Assembly (NCBI GenBank): GCA_034716535.1
Contig: JAYEJW010000032.1
Location: forward strand, 1 to 44,081
Reading direction: 5' to 3'
DNA: 44,081 nt
DNA from: JAYEJW01 sp034716535
Lineage (GTDB): Bacteria; Pseudomonadota; Gammaproteobacteria; Chromatiales; Chromatiaceae
The notes under the pieces were generated by a model. That model was not told the DNA's origin. It saw only the letters and a list, made by a program, of their open reading frames with translations, and made no database searches. Shown here one piece after another: positions 7,303-17,011 of this stretch (the stretch's first letter is position 1; every line of letters begins with the position of its first letter). A program made the translations under genes and the position numbers.

Positions 7303-10300
7303 GTGCCCCATAATCCGAACGTGGAGCCGTGCCTTAACTCATTCCTCGACCGCTGCCTGCTGCTGGATCTGGAGACGGGACCGGACGGGGCGATTCACAA
7401 GATCGGCGCCATTCGATCCGGCCAAACTTTTCTGCGCCAGGGAGACTTCGATGTACGCTGGGCCCTGGCCGAGCTGGATGCCTTCGCCGTTGGGTGCGAC
7501 TACCTTCTGGGTCACAACCTGCTCGGTCACGATCTGCCCACCTTGCGCGCGCAGGCCCCCGTACTGGACCTGCTACGACGTCCAATAGTAGACACTCTAT
7601 ACCTGTCCCCGCTGGCCTTTCCCGAGAACCCCTACCATCGCCTGGTTAAGGATTACAAGCTGGTGCGGGACACGGTGAGCGATCCCATAGCGGACGCGCA
7701 ACTCGCCTCACAGGTTTTCCGCGAGCAGTGTGAAGAATTTGCCCGCCGCTCCCGAGCCGGGCAAGAAGACCTGTTGCGGCTCTACCGTTTTTGCTTCCGC
7801 GGGGCGACGGTAACGGCTGGCGGCGAGCATAGTGGCGACGGGTTGGCGGCAGCGTTCGCTCTCCTGGGCGCAGAGCTCCCACGCCCAAGCGAGGCGTTAG
7901 ACCTGCTGCTCGAGCGTTGGCGGGGGAAGATCTGCGCCAAGGCCGCTCCCGCATTGGCCCTCAGTCATCTAACGGATCCAAGACTGCGCCCAATGGCGGC
8001 CTATGCCGCCGCTTGGCTCGAGGTGGCGGATGCCCGTTCCGTGCTTCCGCCCTGGGTACGTCACCGTTTCCCGGAGACCGGCGAGCTAATACGGCGTTTA
8101 CGCGACGTTCCCTGCGGCAATCCGAAATGCTCTTGGTGCGCTCAGGTCCACGACCCACGAGCCCAGCTCACTCGCTGGTTCGGCTTCGACACCTTCCGTC
8201 CAATACCCGCAAATGCGGAGGGCGGCAGCTTGCAAGAGGCTGTGGTGACCCACGGCTTGGGTGATGGCTCCCAGCTCGCCATCCTGCCCACCGGTGGTGG
8301 AAAATCCCTATGCTTCCAGCTTCCTGCCTTGGTGCGCAACCTGCGCCGTGGAACGCTCACAGTCGTCATCTCCCCACTGCAGGCCCTGATGAAGGATCAG
8401 GTGGACAATTTGGCGCGAAAGACTGGCACAACGGCTGCCGTTGCGCTCTACGGGATGCTGACTCCGCCCGAGCGTGGAGAAGTATTGGAGCGGGTGCGCT
8501 TGGGGGACGCTGCGCTCCTCTACGTGTCGCCCGAACAATTGCGTAATGTCTCCCTGCGAAACGTCCTGGAGAGCCGGGAGATCGGCTGCTGGGTTTTCGA
8601 TGAGGCCCACTGCCTATCCAAGTGGGGCCACGACTTTCGTCCGGATTACCTCTACGCCGGGCGCTTCATCAAGGGACTGGCCAAGAGCCAGGGGGAACGG
8701 GCGCCGCCTGTGGTCTGCTTCACAGCGACCGCGAAGCGCGACGTTACCGCTGAGATCCTGGCCTACTTCCGGGAAAATTTGGACCTGCATCTCTGTCTGT
8801 TCGAGGGCGGGGTGGAGCGGAACAACCTGGACTTCGAGGTTCAGGTCGCCCGGACAATGGAGAAGCCGGCGCGGGTGCACGCCATCCTCGAGGAGCACCT
8901 GGCGGAAGGCGGCGCCGCCATCATCTACGCCTCCACCCGAACCCGCACCGAGGAGCTTGCTCAGAACCTGCGCCCTAAAGGCTGGTCCGTCGAGGCATTC
9001 CACGCCGGACTCTCGGCCCCAGAGAAGCGCCGCGTTCAGGACGCCTTCGTCGCTGGGGAGGTCCAGGTCATCTGCGCCACCAACGCCTTCGGCATGGGGG
9101 TGGACAAGGAGGACGTGCGCTTGGTGGTGCATCTGGATATCCCCGGCTCCCTGGAGAACTACGTCCAGGAGGCGGGGCGGGCCGGGCGCGATCGCCGGCC
9201 CGCCCTTTGCGTGCTGCTCTACGACGAGCAGGATGTGGAACGCCAGTTCAAGATGGAAGCCCTGTCGGAGCTCACTTGGCGGGACATCGCCGAGATTCTG
9301 CGCGGGCTGCGCCGGGCGCGATGCGACAGAGATGACACCGTCGTGGTGACCAGTGGCGAGTTGCTGCGGGACGAGGCCCTGAATCTTGGCTTCGACTCGA
9401 AGGACCGACAGGGGGACACCAGGGTTCGCGTGGCCGTCGCCTGGCTGGAGCGGGCTAACCTCGTGGAACGCAACGAGAACCGCACTCGGGTCTTTCAGGG
9501 CCGCCCGGCAGTCGCGAGCCTCGAGGACGCCAGGCGGCGGATCTCCCGCCTGCGCCTTTCCGCCGCCACCCAGGAGCACTGGCTGGACGTGCTGAAGACG
9601 CTTATCAACGCCGACCCCGATGAGGGCTTCACCGCCGACGAGCTAGCCCGGCTGCCCACCTTCAAGGGAACCGACACCCAGCGACCTGCGCGGGATACGG
9701 GGGAGACCGGGTCATTGCGCGTCCTACGTACCCTGCACGACATGGCCGGCGCCGGGTTGCTACACCAGGGCCCCCAGCTCAGCGCCTTCCTGCGCCACAA
9801 AATCAAGAATAGCTCTAAGCAGATCCTGCAACGGGTTTGCGAGCTGGAGCGGGCCATGCTGGATGCCCTGCGCCAAGAGGCCCCGGACGCGGAGATGGGG
9901 GAGTGGCTCCCGCTGTCCCTGCGCTCGCTTAACCAGCGCCTGTTGAACCAGGGCCATGAAAGCAATCCTGAGACGCTACGCAATCTACTCGCGAGTCTCG
10001 CCCGGGACGGACGCGGCCTGGCGGCAAAACGCGGCAGCCTGGAGTTTCGCCAGACGGATCGCGAGCACTATCGGGTCAAGCTTCATCGTGACTGGCGGAC
10101 GCTGACGAACACCGCAGAGCGCCGCCAGGCGTTGGCGGGCGTGATTCTCGGCACCCTCCTTGCCAAGCTGCCGCCGGATGCTCCCGCCGGCGCCGAACTT
10201 CTTGTCAGCTTCGGCACGGACGAGCTGACCCGGGCACTGCAGGAGGACATGACCGTCGCCAGAAACCTGCGCGACCCACTGGCTGCTGCCGACCGCGGAC

Positions 10301-12519
10301 TCATGTTTCTACACGAGCAGGGGGCTATCGTCCTCCAGCGGGGGCTCGCCGTCTTTCGCCAGGCCATGACGATCCGCCTGCTCCCCGAGGGTCATGGTCG
10401 GCGCTACACGAAAACACAGTATCAGCCCTTGGCGCAGCACTATGGCGAGCGCATCTTCCAGATCCACGTTATGAGCGAGTACGCGCGCCTGGGGGCGGAG
10501 AAGATCCGCCAAGCGCTCGCGCTCATCACTGCCTACTTCACGTTGGACAAGGCGAGTTTCGTCAAGCGCTTCTTCCCGGACCGTCGCGAGGTCCTAGAAC
10601 GGGCCATCACCGCCGACTCCTTCCGAAGGATTGTCGATTCCCTGGGCAACCCGGCTCAAACCGGAATCGTATCCGCCTCGGATGAGGGCAACCGACTGGT
10701 GTTGGCCGGACCCGGTTCCGGCAAGACCCGGGTCGTGGTCCACCGCTGCGCCTACTTGCTGCGGGTGCGTCGGGTGGATCCGCGGGGGATACTGGTAGTC
10801 TGTTTTAATCGGAACGCCGCCCTCGAACTCCGCCGCCGCCTCCTGGACCTCGTGGGTAAGGATGCGCGCGGCGTCACCGTCCAGACCTACCATGGCCTCG
10901 CCATGAGTCTTTCCGGTTTCTCCTTTGCCGAACGCCTTGAGTGCAGGAGCGATGCGGACGCCAACCTGGAGACGCTTATCCCGCGCGCCTGCGACCTGCT
11001 GGAGGGCCGCACAGAGGTTCCGGGGATCGAGCCGGACGATCTGCGCGACCGCCTTCTTGAGGGGTATCGACACATTCTGGTGGACGAATACCAGGATATC
11101 GACGCCGACCAGTACCGGCTCATCTCAGCTCTTGCCGGGCGTACCCGGGTAGAAGGGAAGCTCACGCTGCTGGCAGTGGGCGACGACGACCAGAACATTT
11201 ATTCCTTCCGCGGAGCGAACGTGGAGTACATCCACCGGTTTCGGGACGACTACGATGCCAAGGTCCACTGCCTGGTGGAAAACTACCGGTCCAGCGCGCA
11301 TATCATCGCCGCCGCCAACGCCCTGATTGCCCACAATTTGGATAGGATGAAGCTCGATCAGCCCATTCGGGTTGATGCGCACCGCTGCGAAGAGCCGGCC
11401 GGCGGGCGTTGGGATGCGCTCGATCCGGTCACCCGCGGGCGAGTTTTGGTGCTGGAGACGACAAGCCCCGGTTGCCAGGCCACAGCCGTTCTTGAGCGCA
11501 TCAAGGAACTGCGCAGGCTCGGAAGCGTTGGCTGGTTGGACTTCGCCGTCCTCGCTCGAAGCCGAGCCGTCCTGGAGCCTATCCGCGCCCTGTGCGAGGC
11601 GGAGGGTATTCCTGTGGCGTGGCGTGAGGATCTTCCGCCCCTGCACCGGGTGCGAGAGGTCGCCAAATTCCTGGACCAGCTGAAGGTGTTGGGGCAGGAG
11701 GCGCGGACGGCGGAGTCACTGGAAGAACTAGGCCGGTTCGCGAAGCATGCGGACGACTCGAGTGCGGCGACAAACCCGTGGGAGGCGGTCATCCGCGACC
11801 TGGTTCGTGCCTGGGCGGACGAGGCAGGAGACGCCGAAGTGCCAGCCTGTCAGATCTTGGAGTTCTGTTACGAGACCCTTTCCGAGCAGCGGCGAGACCG
11901 CAGCGTGGGGGACGGGTTGCAGATTGCCACTCTTCACGGGGTCAAGGGAATGGAGTTCCCACACGTGCTCATCGCCGATGGCAGCTGGAGACCGAATCAA
12001 CACGCTGAAGACGAGCGCCGCCTGTTCTACGTTGGTATGACACGTGCGCGGGAGACGCTCACGCTGGGCCGGCTGACTGGGGGCGGCAATCCCTGGCTGG
12101 ACCAGATCGAAGGTGACTGGCTGTTGCGGATGCAGCCGAAAGTAGCAGCGCCGTCGGACGAGGTCGTCGCCCTCCGCTATCGCCTGCTCACCCTTGCCGA
12201 CCTGGATCTCGGCTATGCGGGGCGTCTGGTGCCAGGACACCCGGTTCATGCCCACCTCGCCGCTCTGAAAACCGGCGATGAGCTTCGGGCCCGCGCGGAC
12301 GGCGAGCGGATCCTGCTCAACGATGCGGCTGGTTTCACCGTAGCGCGTTTATCTAAGAATGGCTCCGCCGAGTGGCCGGCTAGGTTGCGGCAGATTGACG
12401 CTATAAAGGTCGTTGCTCTGCTACACCGCCGACGTGGTGACGCAGATCCCGACTTCCGCGAGCGCTGCCGCTCCGACACCTGGGAGGTGCCGTTAGTGGA
12501 GATCCGAGTCCGGGGGTAG
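7303..12519 (+). CDS. DnaQ-like exonuclease-RecQ-UvrD/Rep helicase fusion
   Basis: This 1738-aa protein carries three enzymatic modules. Residues about 15-145 are a DEDD-type 3'-5' exonuclease, with LLDLETG (19-25), GHNLLGHD (70-77) and DPIADA (128-132). A small cysteine cluster (C271, C276, C279) precedes a RecQ helicase with Walker A LPTGGGKS (328-335), DEAH (433-436) and QEAGRAGRDRRP. A long middle region with winged-helix-like segments follows. The C-terminal part is a UvrD/Rep (SF1A) helicase with AGPGSGKT (1135-1142), VDEYQD (1260-1265), LHGVKGMEFPHV and YVGMTRARE. It combines 3'-5' unwinding by two unrelated helicases with a nuclease, fitting DNA degradation or repair at invading DNA. 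The start is a GTG with only a weak ribosome site, so the N-terminus may be a few residues off. It lies directly upstream of the DUF1156/DUF499 cluster in the same direction; whether it is part of that system is unknown. Confidence 0.9.
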   Translation: MPHNPNVEPCLNSFLDRCLLLDLETGPDGAIHKIGAIRSGQTFLRQGDFDVRWALAELDAFAVGCDYLLGHNLLGHDLPTLRAQAPVLDLLRRPIVDTLYLSPLAFPENPYHRLVKDYKLVRDTVSDPIADAQLASQVFREQCEEFARRSRAGQEDLLRLYRFCFRGATVTAGGEHSGDGLAAAFALLGAELPRPSEALDLLLERWRGKICAKAAPALALSHLTDPRLRPMAAYAAAWLEVADARSVLPPWVRHRFPETGELIRRLRDVPCGNPKCSWCAQVHDPRAQLTRWFGFDTFRPIPANAEGGSLQEAVVTHGLGDGSQLAILPTGGGKSLCFQLPALVRNLRRGTLTVVISPLQALMKDQVDNLARKTGTTAAVALYGMLTPPERGEVLERVRLGDAALLYVSPEQLRNVSLRNVLESREIGCWVFDEAHCLSKWGHDFRPDYLYAGRFIKGLAKSQGERAPPVVCFTATAKRDVTAEILAYFRENLDLHLCLFEGGVERNNLDFEVQVARTMEKPARVHAILEEHLAEGGAAIIYASTRTRTEELAQNLRPKGWSVEAFHAGLSAPEKRRVQDAFVAGEVQVICATNAFGMGVDKEDVRLVVHLDIPGSLENYVQEAGRAGRDRRPALCVLLYDEQDVERQFKMEALSELTWRDIAEILRGLRRARCDRDDTVVVTSGELLRDEALNLGFDSKDRQGDTRVRVAVAWLERANLVERNENRTRVFQGRPAVASLEDARRRISRLRLSAATQEHWLDVLKTLINADPDEGFTADELARLPTFKGTDTQRPARDTGETGSLRVLRTLHDMAGAGLLHQGPQLSAFLRHKIKNSSKQILQRVCELERAMLDALRQEAPDAEMGEWLPLSLRSLNQRLLNQGHESNPETLRNLLASLARDGRGLAAKRGSLEFRQTDREHYRVKLHRDWRTLTNTAERRQALAGVILGTLLAKLPPDAPAGAELLVSFGTDELTRALQEDMTVARNLRDPLAAADRGLMFLHEQGAIVLQRGLAVFRQAMTIRLLPEGHGRRYTKTQYQPLAQHYGERIFQIHVMSEYARLGAEKIRQALALITAYFTLDKASFVKRFFPDRREVLERAITADSFRRIVDSLGNPAQTGIVSASDEGNRLVLAGPGSGKTRVVVHRCAYLLRVRRVDPRGILVVCFNRNAALELRRRLLDLVGKDARGVTVQTYHGLAMSLSGFSFAERLECRSDADANLETLIPRACDLLEGRTEVPGIEPDDLRDRLLEGYRHILVDEYQDIDADQYRLISALAGRTRVEGKLTLLAVGDDDQNIYSFRGANVEYIHRFRDDYDAKVHCLVENYRSSAHIIAAANALIAHNLDRMKLDQPIRVDAHRCEEPAGGRWDALDPVTRGRVLVLETTSPGCQATAVLERIKELRRLGSVGWLDFAVLARSRAVLEPIRALCEAEGIPVAWREDLPPLHRVREVAKFLDQLKVLGQEARTAESLEELGRFAKHADDSSAATNPWEAVIRDLVRAWADEAGDAEVPACQILEFCYETLSEQRRDRSVGDGLQIATLHGVKGMEFPHVLIADGSWRPNQHAEDERRLFYVGMTRARETLTLGRLTGGGNPWLDQIEGDWLLRMQPKVAAPSDEVVALRYRLLTLADLDLGYAGRLVPGHPVHAHLAALKTGDELRARADGERILLNDAAGFTVARLSKNGSAEWPARLRQIDAIKVVALLHRRRGDADPDFRERCRSDTWEVPLVEIRVRG

Positions 12520-12794
12520 CAAAAAGGTAAGCAGCAGTCGGATCAATCTCTCCGGCGGCTCCTCCGCGAAGCGTGCTTCCTTGCCATTAAGGCTCTGGTT
12601 CGTCTGGGCCAGTTCGGTTGTAGCGAAGAAGGTGCTACTGGTCTGAGACAGACAGGACCGTCCGTAACGCGAGATGAGCTCGGCAAGTACGTAGAAACGA
12701 GGCTCATCGGGTGGAAATCGCCAAATACTTCTGGCGAAAACGGCAATCCGAATTCCTTCAGCCGCAGAAACCAATCTAGTGTGTCGGAGATCAT
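12493..12794 (-). other. Possible degraded small gene; 12520-13023 otherwise empty
   Basis: The 504-bp gap between the helicase fusion and the SNF2 gene has no intact convincing gene. On the minus strand, a frame beginning MISDTLDWFLRLKEF at 12794 reads like protein at first. A second frame (RFPPDEPRFYVLAELISRYG) reads like protein afterwards and runs into the end of the helicase gene. Joining them needs one frameshift near 12715. It may be a remnant or chance. The promoter of the downstream cluster probably lies in 12800-13023, but I see no clear boxes. Confidence 0.25.
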
Positions 12795-13023
12795 TGACTA
12801 GGTGCTAATCTAGACCTAGCGTCGTCAAATGCCAGGAAAACGACAGGAAACGGAAGTGCGATCCGCGAGGTCCCGAAAGTCAGAGCACAGTGGTCGTCGC
12901 GACCGCGAATTGCAGCGTAAGTCATTCCGCATCACGAACGATCTCCTGGACAGTGCGATATTGCGCTGGGGCTTTGCGGCTCGACGTAGACCCGGGCGAT
13001 GCAATTAGCCCGCGTCTGAAGCA

Positions 13024-16000
13024 ATGGCCCGCCTCGAAGACCTCCTGCCTAACACCGCCATTCGCGGGATACTTCCTGACTGCGCCGTCACACTCGTCAA
13101 CGTCCAGTGGTTCGGTTCCGAGGCGATCGAGATCACCTACAAGGACCCTAGCGGCAAAGTCGGCAATCAACTGCTGTATCGTGAGATCGAGCCTTTCATC
13201 GAGATTGTTGAGGCCGGACGCCCATGGAGCTTCGACGGCGATGGCGACTTGTTCCGTCTTGTGGCGGAGGCCCACCGCATCCGCCTTGCGCACCTCTTCG
13301 ACCCGGTGCTTGCCGTGCACACCTCATTGGTCGATCCGCTGCCCCACCAGATTACCGCGGTCTACGAAGCCATGCTCCCGCGCCAGCCCCTGCGCTTTCT
13401 GCTCGCGGACGATCCCGGTGCCGGAAAGACGATCATGTCTGGCTTGCTCATCAAGGAGCTGGTCGCGCGCGGGGATCTGCAACGCTGCCTCATCGTCTGC
13501 CCAGGGAGTCTCGCCGAGCAATGGCAGGATGAGCTGTTCCAGCGTTTCGCGCTTCCCTTTGAGATCCTCTCCAATGACAAGCTGGAGGCCGCCCGCACCG
13601 GCAACTGGTTCCTGGAGAACGATCTCGTTATTGCGCGACTCGACAAGCTGTCCCGCAACGAGGAGATTCAGAACAAGCTCGCGGTGCCCGACTGTCGATG
13701 GGACCTGGTCATCTGCGACGAGGCGCACAAGATGTCTGCCTCGTTTTTCAGCGGCGAGATCAAGTACACCAAGCGCCACAAGCTCGGGCAGCTCCTTTCC
13801 ACCCTGACGCGGCACTTCCTGCTGCTCACCGCCACGCCCCACAACGGCAAAGAAGAAGATTTCCAGCTATTCATGTCCCTGCTCGATGGGGACCGATTCG
13901 AGGGTCGTTTCCGCGATGGCGTCCACACGTCCGATGTATCCGACCTCATGCGTCGCATGGTCAAGGAGCAGCTCCTCAAGTTCGACGGCACGCCGCTTTT
14001 TCCGGAACGCCGCGCCTACACCGTGCCTTACAAGTTATCGCCGGCTGAGGCGCAACTCTACCGCGAGGTCACAGAGTACGTCCGCGAGGAGTTCAACCGG
14101 GCCGAAGCCTTGCAGAACCAAGGTCGAGCGGGCACTGTTGGCTTCGCCCTCACAATCTTGCAACGTCGGCTCGCCTCCTCGCCCGAGGCGATCTACCAGT
14201 CCCTGCGCCGCCGGCGCGAGCGCCTGGAGTCCCGCCTGCGCGAGCTGGAGCTGCTCCAGCGCGGAGGCATAGCCGGCCTCGAATTCCAGTCCGCTTCCTC
14301 GCTCACGAATCTCGACTCCGAGGACATTGAGGACTTGGAAGACGCTCCGGGCGACGAGCGGGAGGCCGCGGATGAGGAGATTCTGGATCTTGCTACTGCG
14401 GCCCGCACCATCGCCGAGCTACGGTTGGAGATTGGCCGGCTAAAGGAGCTGGCGGATCTTGCGCTCGGTGTGCGGCGCAGCGGCACCGACAAGAAGTGGG
14501 AGGAGCTGTCGAATCTTCTTCAGTCCGAGGCGGAGATGTTCGACAGCCACCGCCACCGCCGCAAACTGGTCATCTTCACCGAGCACCGAGACACGCTGAA
14601 CTATCTGCATGAGCGCATCGCAACGCTTGTCGGGAAAAAGGAGGCGGTGCTCGTGATCCACGGCGGCATGGGGCGGGAGGAGCGCACCAAGTCCCAGGAG
14701 GCGTTCAAGCATAACCCAGAGGTCGAGATCCTGATCGCCACCGACGCAGCCGGCGAAGGCATCAACCTTCAGCGCGCTCACTTGATGGTCAACTATGACC
14801 TACCGTGGAATCCGAACCGCATCGAGCAGCGTTTTGGTCGCATCCACCGAATCGGCCAGACCGAGGTTTGCCACCTGTGGAACCTAGTGGCCCAAGAGAC
14901 ACGCGAGGGCGAGGTATACCGCAAGCTCCTGGAGAAGCTCGATCAGGCGCGCAGTACACTCGGCGGGAAGGTGTTCGACGTGCTGGGCAAGGTCGTCTTC
15001 GATGGCAAGCCGCTGCGCGACCTGCTGATCGAGGCCGTGCGCTACGGAGAGCAACCCGACGTGCGTGCCAAGCTTCAGCAGGTCGTGGACATCGCCCTAG
15101 ACCGTGGACAGCTCCAGTCCCTGCTCGACGAACGCGCCTTGGTTCGCGACGCTATGGATGCCTCCCGAGTGCAGGCCATTCGCCGGGACATGGAGCGCGC
15201 CGAGGCACGCCGGCTGCAACCCCACTACATCCAATCCTTCTTCCTGGAAGCGTTCCGCCGACTGGGGGGGCGAGCCACAGAGAAGGAGTCTCACCGCTTT
15301 GAGGTGCGCTTCGTGCCAGCGGCGATCCGCAACCGTGACCGATTGATCGGCGTCGGCGCGCCCGTCCAGGAACGCTACGAACGTGTTGTCTTCGAGAAAC
15401 CGCTGATCAACGTCCCAGGACAGCCGCTCGCGGCCTTTGTCTGCCCCGGCCATCCCCTCTTGTCATCGACGTTGGACCTCACCATCGAGCGTCATCGGGA
15501 TCTCCTCAAACGCGGTGCCGTCCTGGTGGACGAGCGCGATCCGGGAGACCAACCGCGAGTCCTGCTATTTCTCGACCACGCCATCCAGGATGCTCGGTCC
15601 ACTGCCTCGGGTGACCGGCGCGTGATCAGCAAGCGGATGCTCTACGTCGAGCTGAACGAGGACGGCAACGACCGCCACCTGCATTACGCACCCTATCTCG
15701 ATTACCGCCCGGTCAATGACGGCGAGCCGGACATCGACACGCTGCTTGCTCTTCCCGAGTGCGCTTGGATCACCCGCGATCTGGAGGGCAAGGCCCAGGG
15801 TTACGCCGTATCGAAGGTCGTACCTGAGCATTTAGATGAGGTCCGCTCTCGTCGTCAGGCGTCAATTGAAAAGACTGAGGCTGCGGTTAAAGAGCGCCTC
15901 ACCAAGGAAATCAACTACTGGGACCATCGCGCCGCTCAACTGAAGCTCCAGGAAGACGCGGGCAAGCCCAACGCCAAGCTCAACTCACAGGAAGCAAGCA

Positions 16001-16554
16001 AGCGTGCCGACACGTTAGAAGCCCGATTGCAGAGCCGGCTAGAGGAACTGCGTCTGGAACGGCAAATCTCAACGCTGCCGCCAGTTGTGCTCGGAGGCGT
16101 CCTCGTCATTCCCGCCGGGCTGCTGCGCAAAATCTCCGGGGCCGATACCTCCCCGCCAGAACAGGTAGATCAGGCCAGCCGGATGGAGCTTGCTGCCAAG
16201 GCTCGTGAGGTCGTCATGGCCGTTGAGCGCGACCTCGGCTACGAGCCGGTAGACCGGGAGACAGACAAGCTGGGATATGATATCGAATCGCGCATCCCGG
16301 GAACCGGGCGGTTGCGTTTCATTGAGGTAAAGGGGCGCAAGGCCGGAGCGGCGACGGTCACCGTCACCAAGAACGAAATTCTCTACTCGCTCAACAAGCC
16401 CGAGGACTACATCCTCGCGATTGTCGAGTTCGACGGCGACAGGGCAACGCCTTACTACGTGCGGGAGCCGTTCCGGCGGGAGCCGGATTTCGGCGTGACG
16501 AGTGTCAACTACGACTTTCGAGATCTTACCGACCGCGCCGCCCCCCCTGCTTGA
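13024..16554 (+). CDS. SNF2-family helicase with C-terminal DUF3883 (DrmD-like)
   Basis: The 1176-aa protein is an SF2 SNF2-type translocase. It has Walker A DPGAGKT (130-136), DEAH (232-235), LLTATPHNG, and the C-terminal helicase motifs ATDAAGEGINLQ and NPNRIEQRFGRIHRIGQT. Residues about 1050-1140 form a DUF3883 domain with GYDIES (D1086) followed by FIEVKGR (E1101, K1103). That is a D...ExK arrangement like PD-(D/E)XK nucleases. Length and layout match DrmD, the SNF2 helicase of class 1 DISARM, and the helicases that accompany DUF1156 and DUF499 genes. It heads a cluster on one strand that ends with those two genes. The likely role is translocation on invading DNA coupled to modification or cleavage. 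The start at 13024 has a weak ribosome site but gives the family N-terminus (LEDLLPNTAIRGI). Confidence 0.88.
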   Translation: MARLEDLLPNTAIRGILPDCAVTLVNVQWFGSEAIEITYKDPSGKVGNQLLYREIEPFIEIVEAGRPWSFDGDGDLFRLVAEAHRIRLAHLFDPVLAVHTSLVDPLPHQITAVYEAMLPRQPLRFLLADDPGAGKTIMSGLLIKELVARGDLQRCLIVCPGSLAEQWQDELFQRFALPFEILSNDKLEAARTGNWFLENDLVIARLDKLSRNEEIQNKLAVPDCRWDLVICDEAHKMSASFFSGEIKYTKRHKLGQLLSTLTRHFLLLTATPHNGKEEDFQLFMSLLDGDRFEGRFRDGVHTSDVSDLMRRMVKEQLLKFDGTPLFPERRAYTVPYKLSPAEAQLYREVTEYVREEFNRAEALQNQGRAGTVGFALTILQRRLASSPEAIYQSLRRRRERLESRLRELELLQRGGIAGLEFQSASSLTNLDSEDIEDLEDAPGDEREAADEEILDLATAARTIAELRLEIGRLKELADLALGVRRSGTDKKWEELSNLLQSEAEMFDSHRHRRKLVIFTEHRDTLNYLHERIATLVGKKEAVLVIHGGMGREERTKSQEAFKHNPEVEILIATDAAGEGINLQRAHLMVNYDLPWNPNRIEQRFGRIHRIGQTEVCHLWNLVAQETREGEVYRKLLEKLDQARSTLGGKVFDVLGKVVFDGKPLRDLLIEAVRYGEQPDVRAKLQQVVDIALDRGQLQSLLDERALVRDAMDASRVQAIRRDMERAEARRLQPHYIQSFFLEAFRRLGGRATEKESHRFEVRFVPAAIRNRDRLIGVGAPVQERYERVVFEKPLINVPGQPLAAFVCPGHPLLSSTLDLTIERHRDLLKRGAVLVDERDPGDQPRVLLFLDHAIQDARSTASGDRRVISKRMLYVELNEDGNDRHLHYAPYLDYRPVNDGEPDIDTLLALPECAWITRDLEGKAQGYAVSKVVPEHLDEVRSRRQASIEKTEAAVKERLTKEINYWDHRAAQLKLQEDAGKPNAKLNSQEASKRADTLEARLQSRLEELRLERQISTLPPVVLGGVLVIPAGLLRKISGADTSPPEQVDQASRMELAAKAREVVMAVERDLGYEPVDRETDKLGYDIESRIPGTGRLRFIEVKGRKAGAATVTVTKNEILYSLNKPEDYILAIVEFDGDRATPYYVREPFRREPDFGVTSVNYDFRDLTDRAAPPA

Positions 16555-16584
16555 CAAAGTAATATCAGAAATTCCTGGACTTTG

Positions 16585-16602
16585 GTTTACATAGATGTAA
16601 AC
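16585..16602. promoter_or_regulatory. Palindromic operator of the HigBA-SecB module
   Basis: A perfect inverted repeat, GTTTACAT-AG-ATGTAAAC, ends 4 bp before the ATG of the toxin gene. A TTGACA sequence at 16551-16556 overlaps the stop of the SNF2 gene. The palindrome is the expected binding site of the HTH antitoxin and implies that the TAC module has its own repressed promoter inside the cluster. The position is seen; HigA binding is inferred. Confidence 0.65.
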
Positions 16603-16606
16603 TTTT

Positions 16607-17011
16607 ATGCTTGAATACCGAGGAACAAGACTTACCATTAGGTACTGTGAGCAATCTCCTGTGGGCGCTGATCCGGCGACATGGCAGCCGCCCAGCTGGC
16701 AGGAAGCGCTGCAGCACCTCCCGGCGAAGAAGCGTGCCGGGGTTTGGGCCAAGATGGTCGCGCGCCGCGAGGTACTGGCGAACCGGGGACAACTGCGCTC
16801 CCCAGACCACTGGAATACCGAGGGCGCTTTGCCCAACGGTAAGAGTTTTTTCGCCATCAAGGCCGACAAGATCCGTGCCTACGGTTGGTATTCCAGCCGG
16901 TACGCGGGTGTTTTCTATATCAGCCACTTCGCGTTCAAGAAGGGGCAGAAGCTAGCCCAGGCAGACACGAATCGCGTGATTGCCAGCTGGCGGCAGATTG
17001 AGGAGCAATGA
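16607..17011 (+). CDS. higB: HigB/RelE-fold toxin of a toxin-antitoxin-chaperone module
   Basis: The 134-aa product has the HigB/RelE-fold C-terminal strand pattern: FFAIKADKIRAYGWY, then GVFYISHFAFKKGQKL and a closing helix ADTNRVIASWRQIEE. HigB proteins are ribosome-dependent mRNA endonucleases. The toxin comes before the antitoxin, the order typical of HigBA. Its stop overlaps the antitoxin start by four bases (ATGA). There is no Shine-Dalgarno before the ATG, and a palindrome lies immediately upstream, so expression is probably low and repressed. The alternative is a Gp49-like toxin of the same fold. Family fold is confident; activity is untested. Confidence 0.8.
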   Translation: MLEYRGTRLTIRYCEQSPVGADPATWQPPSWQEALQHLPAKKRAGVWAKMVARREVLANRGQLRSPDHWNTEGALPNGKSFFAIKADKIRAYGWYSSRYAGVFYISHFAFKKGQKLAQADTNRVIASWRQIEEQ

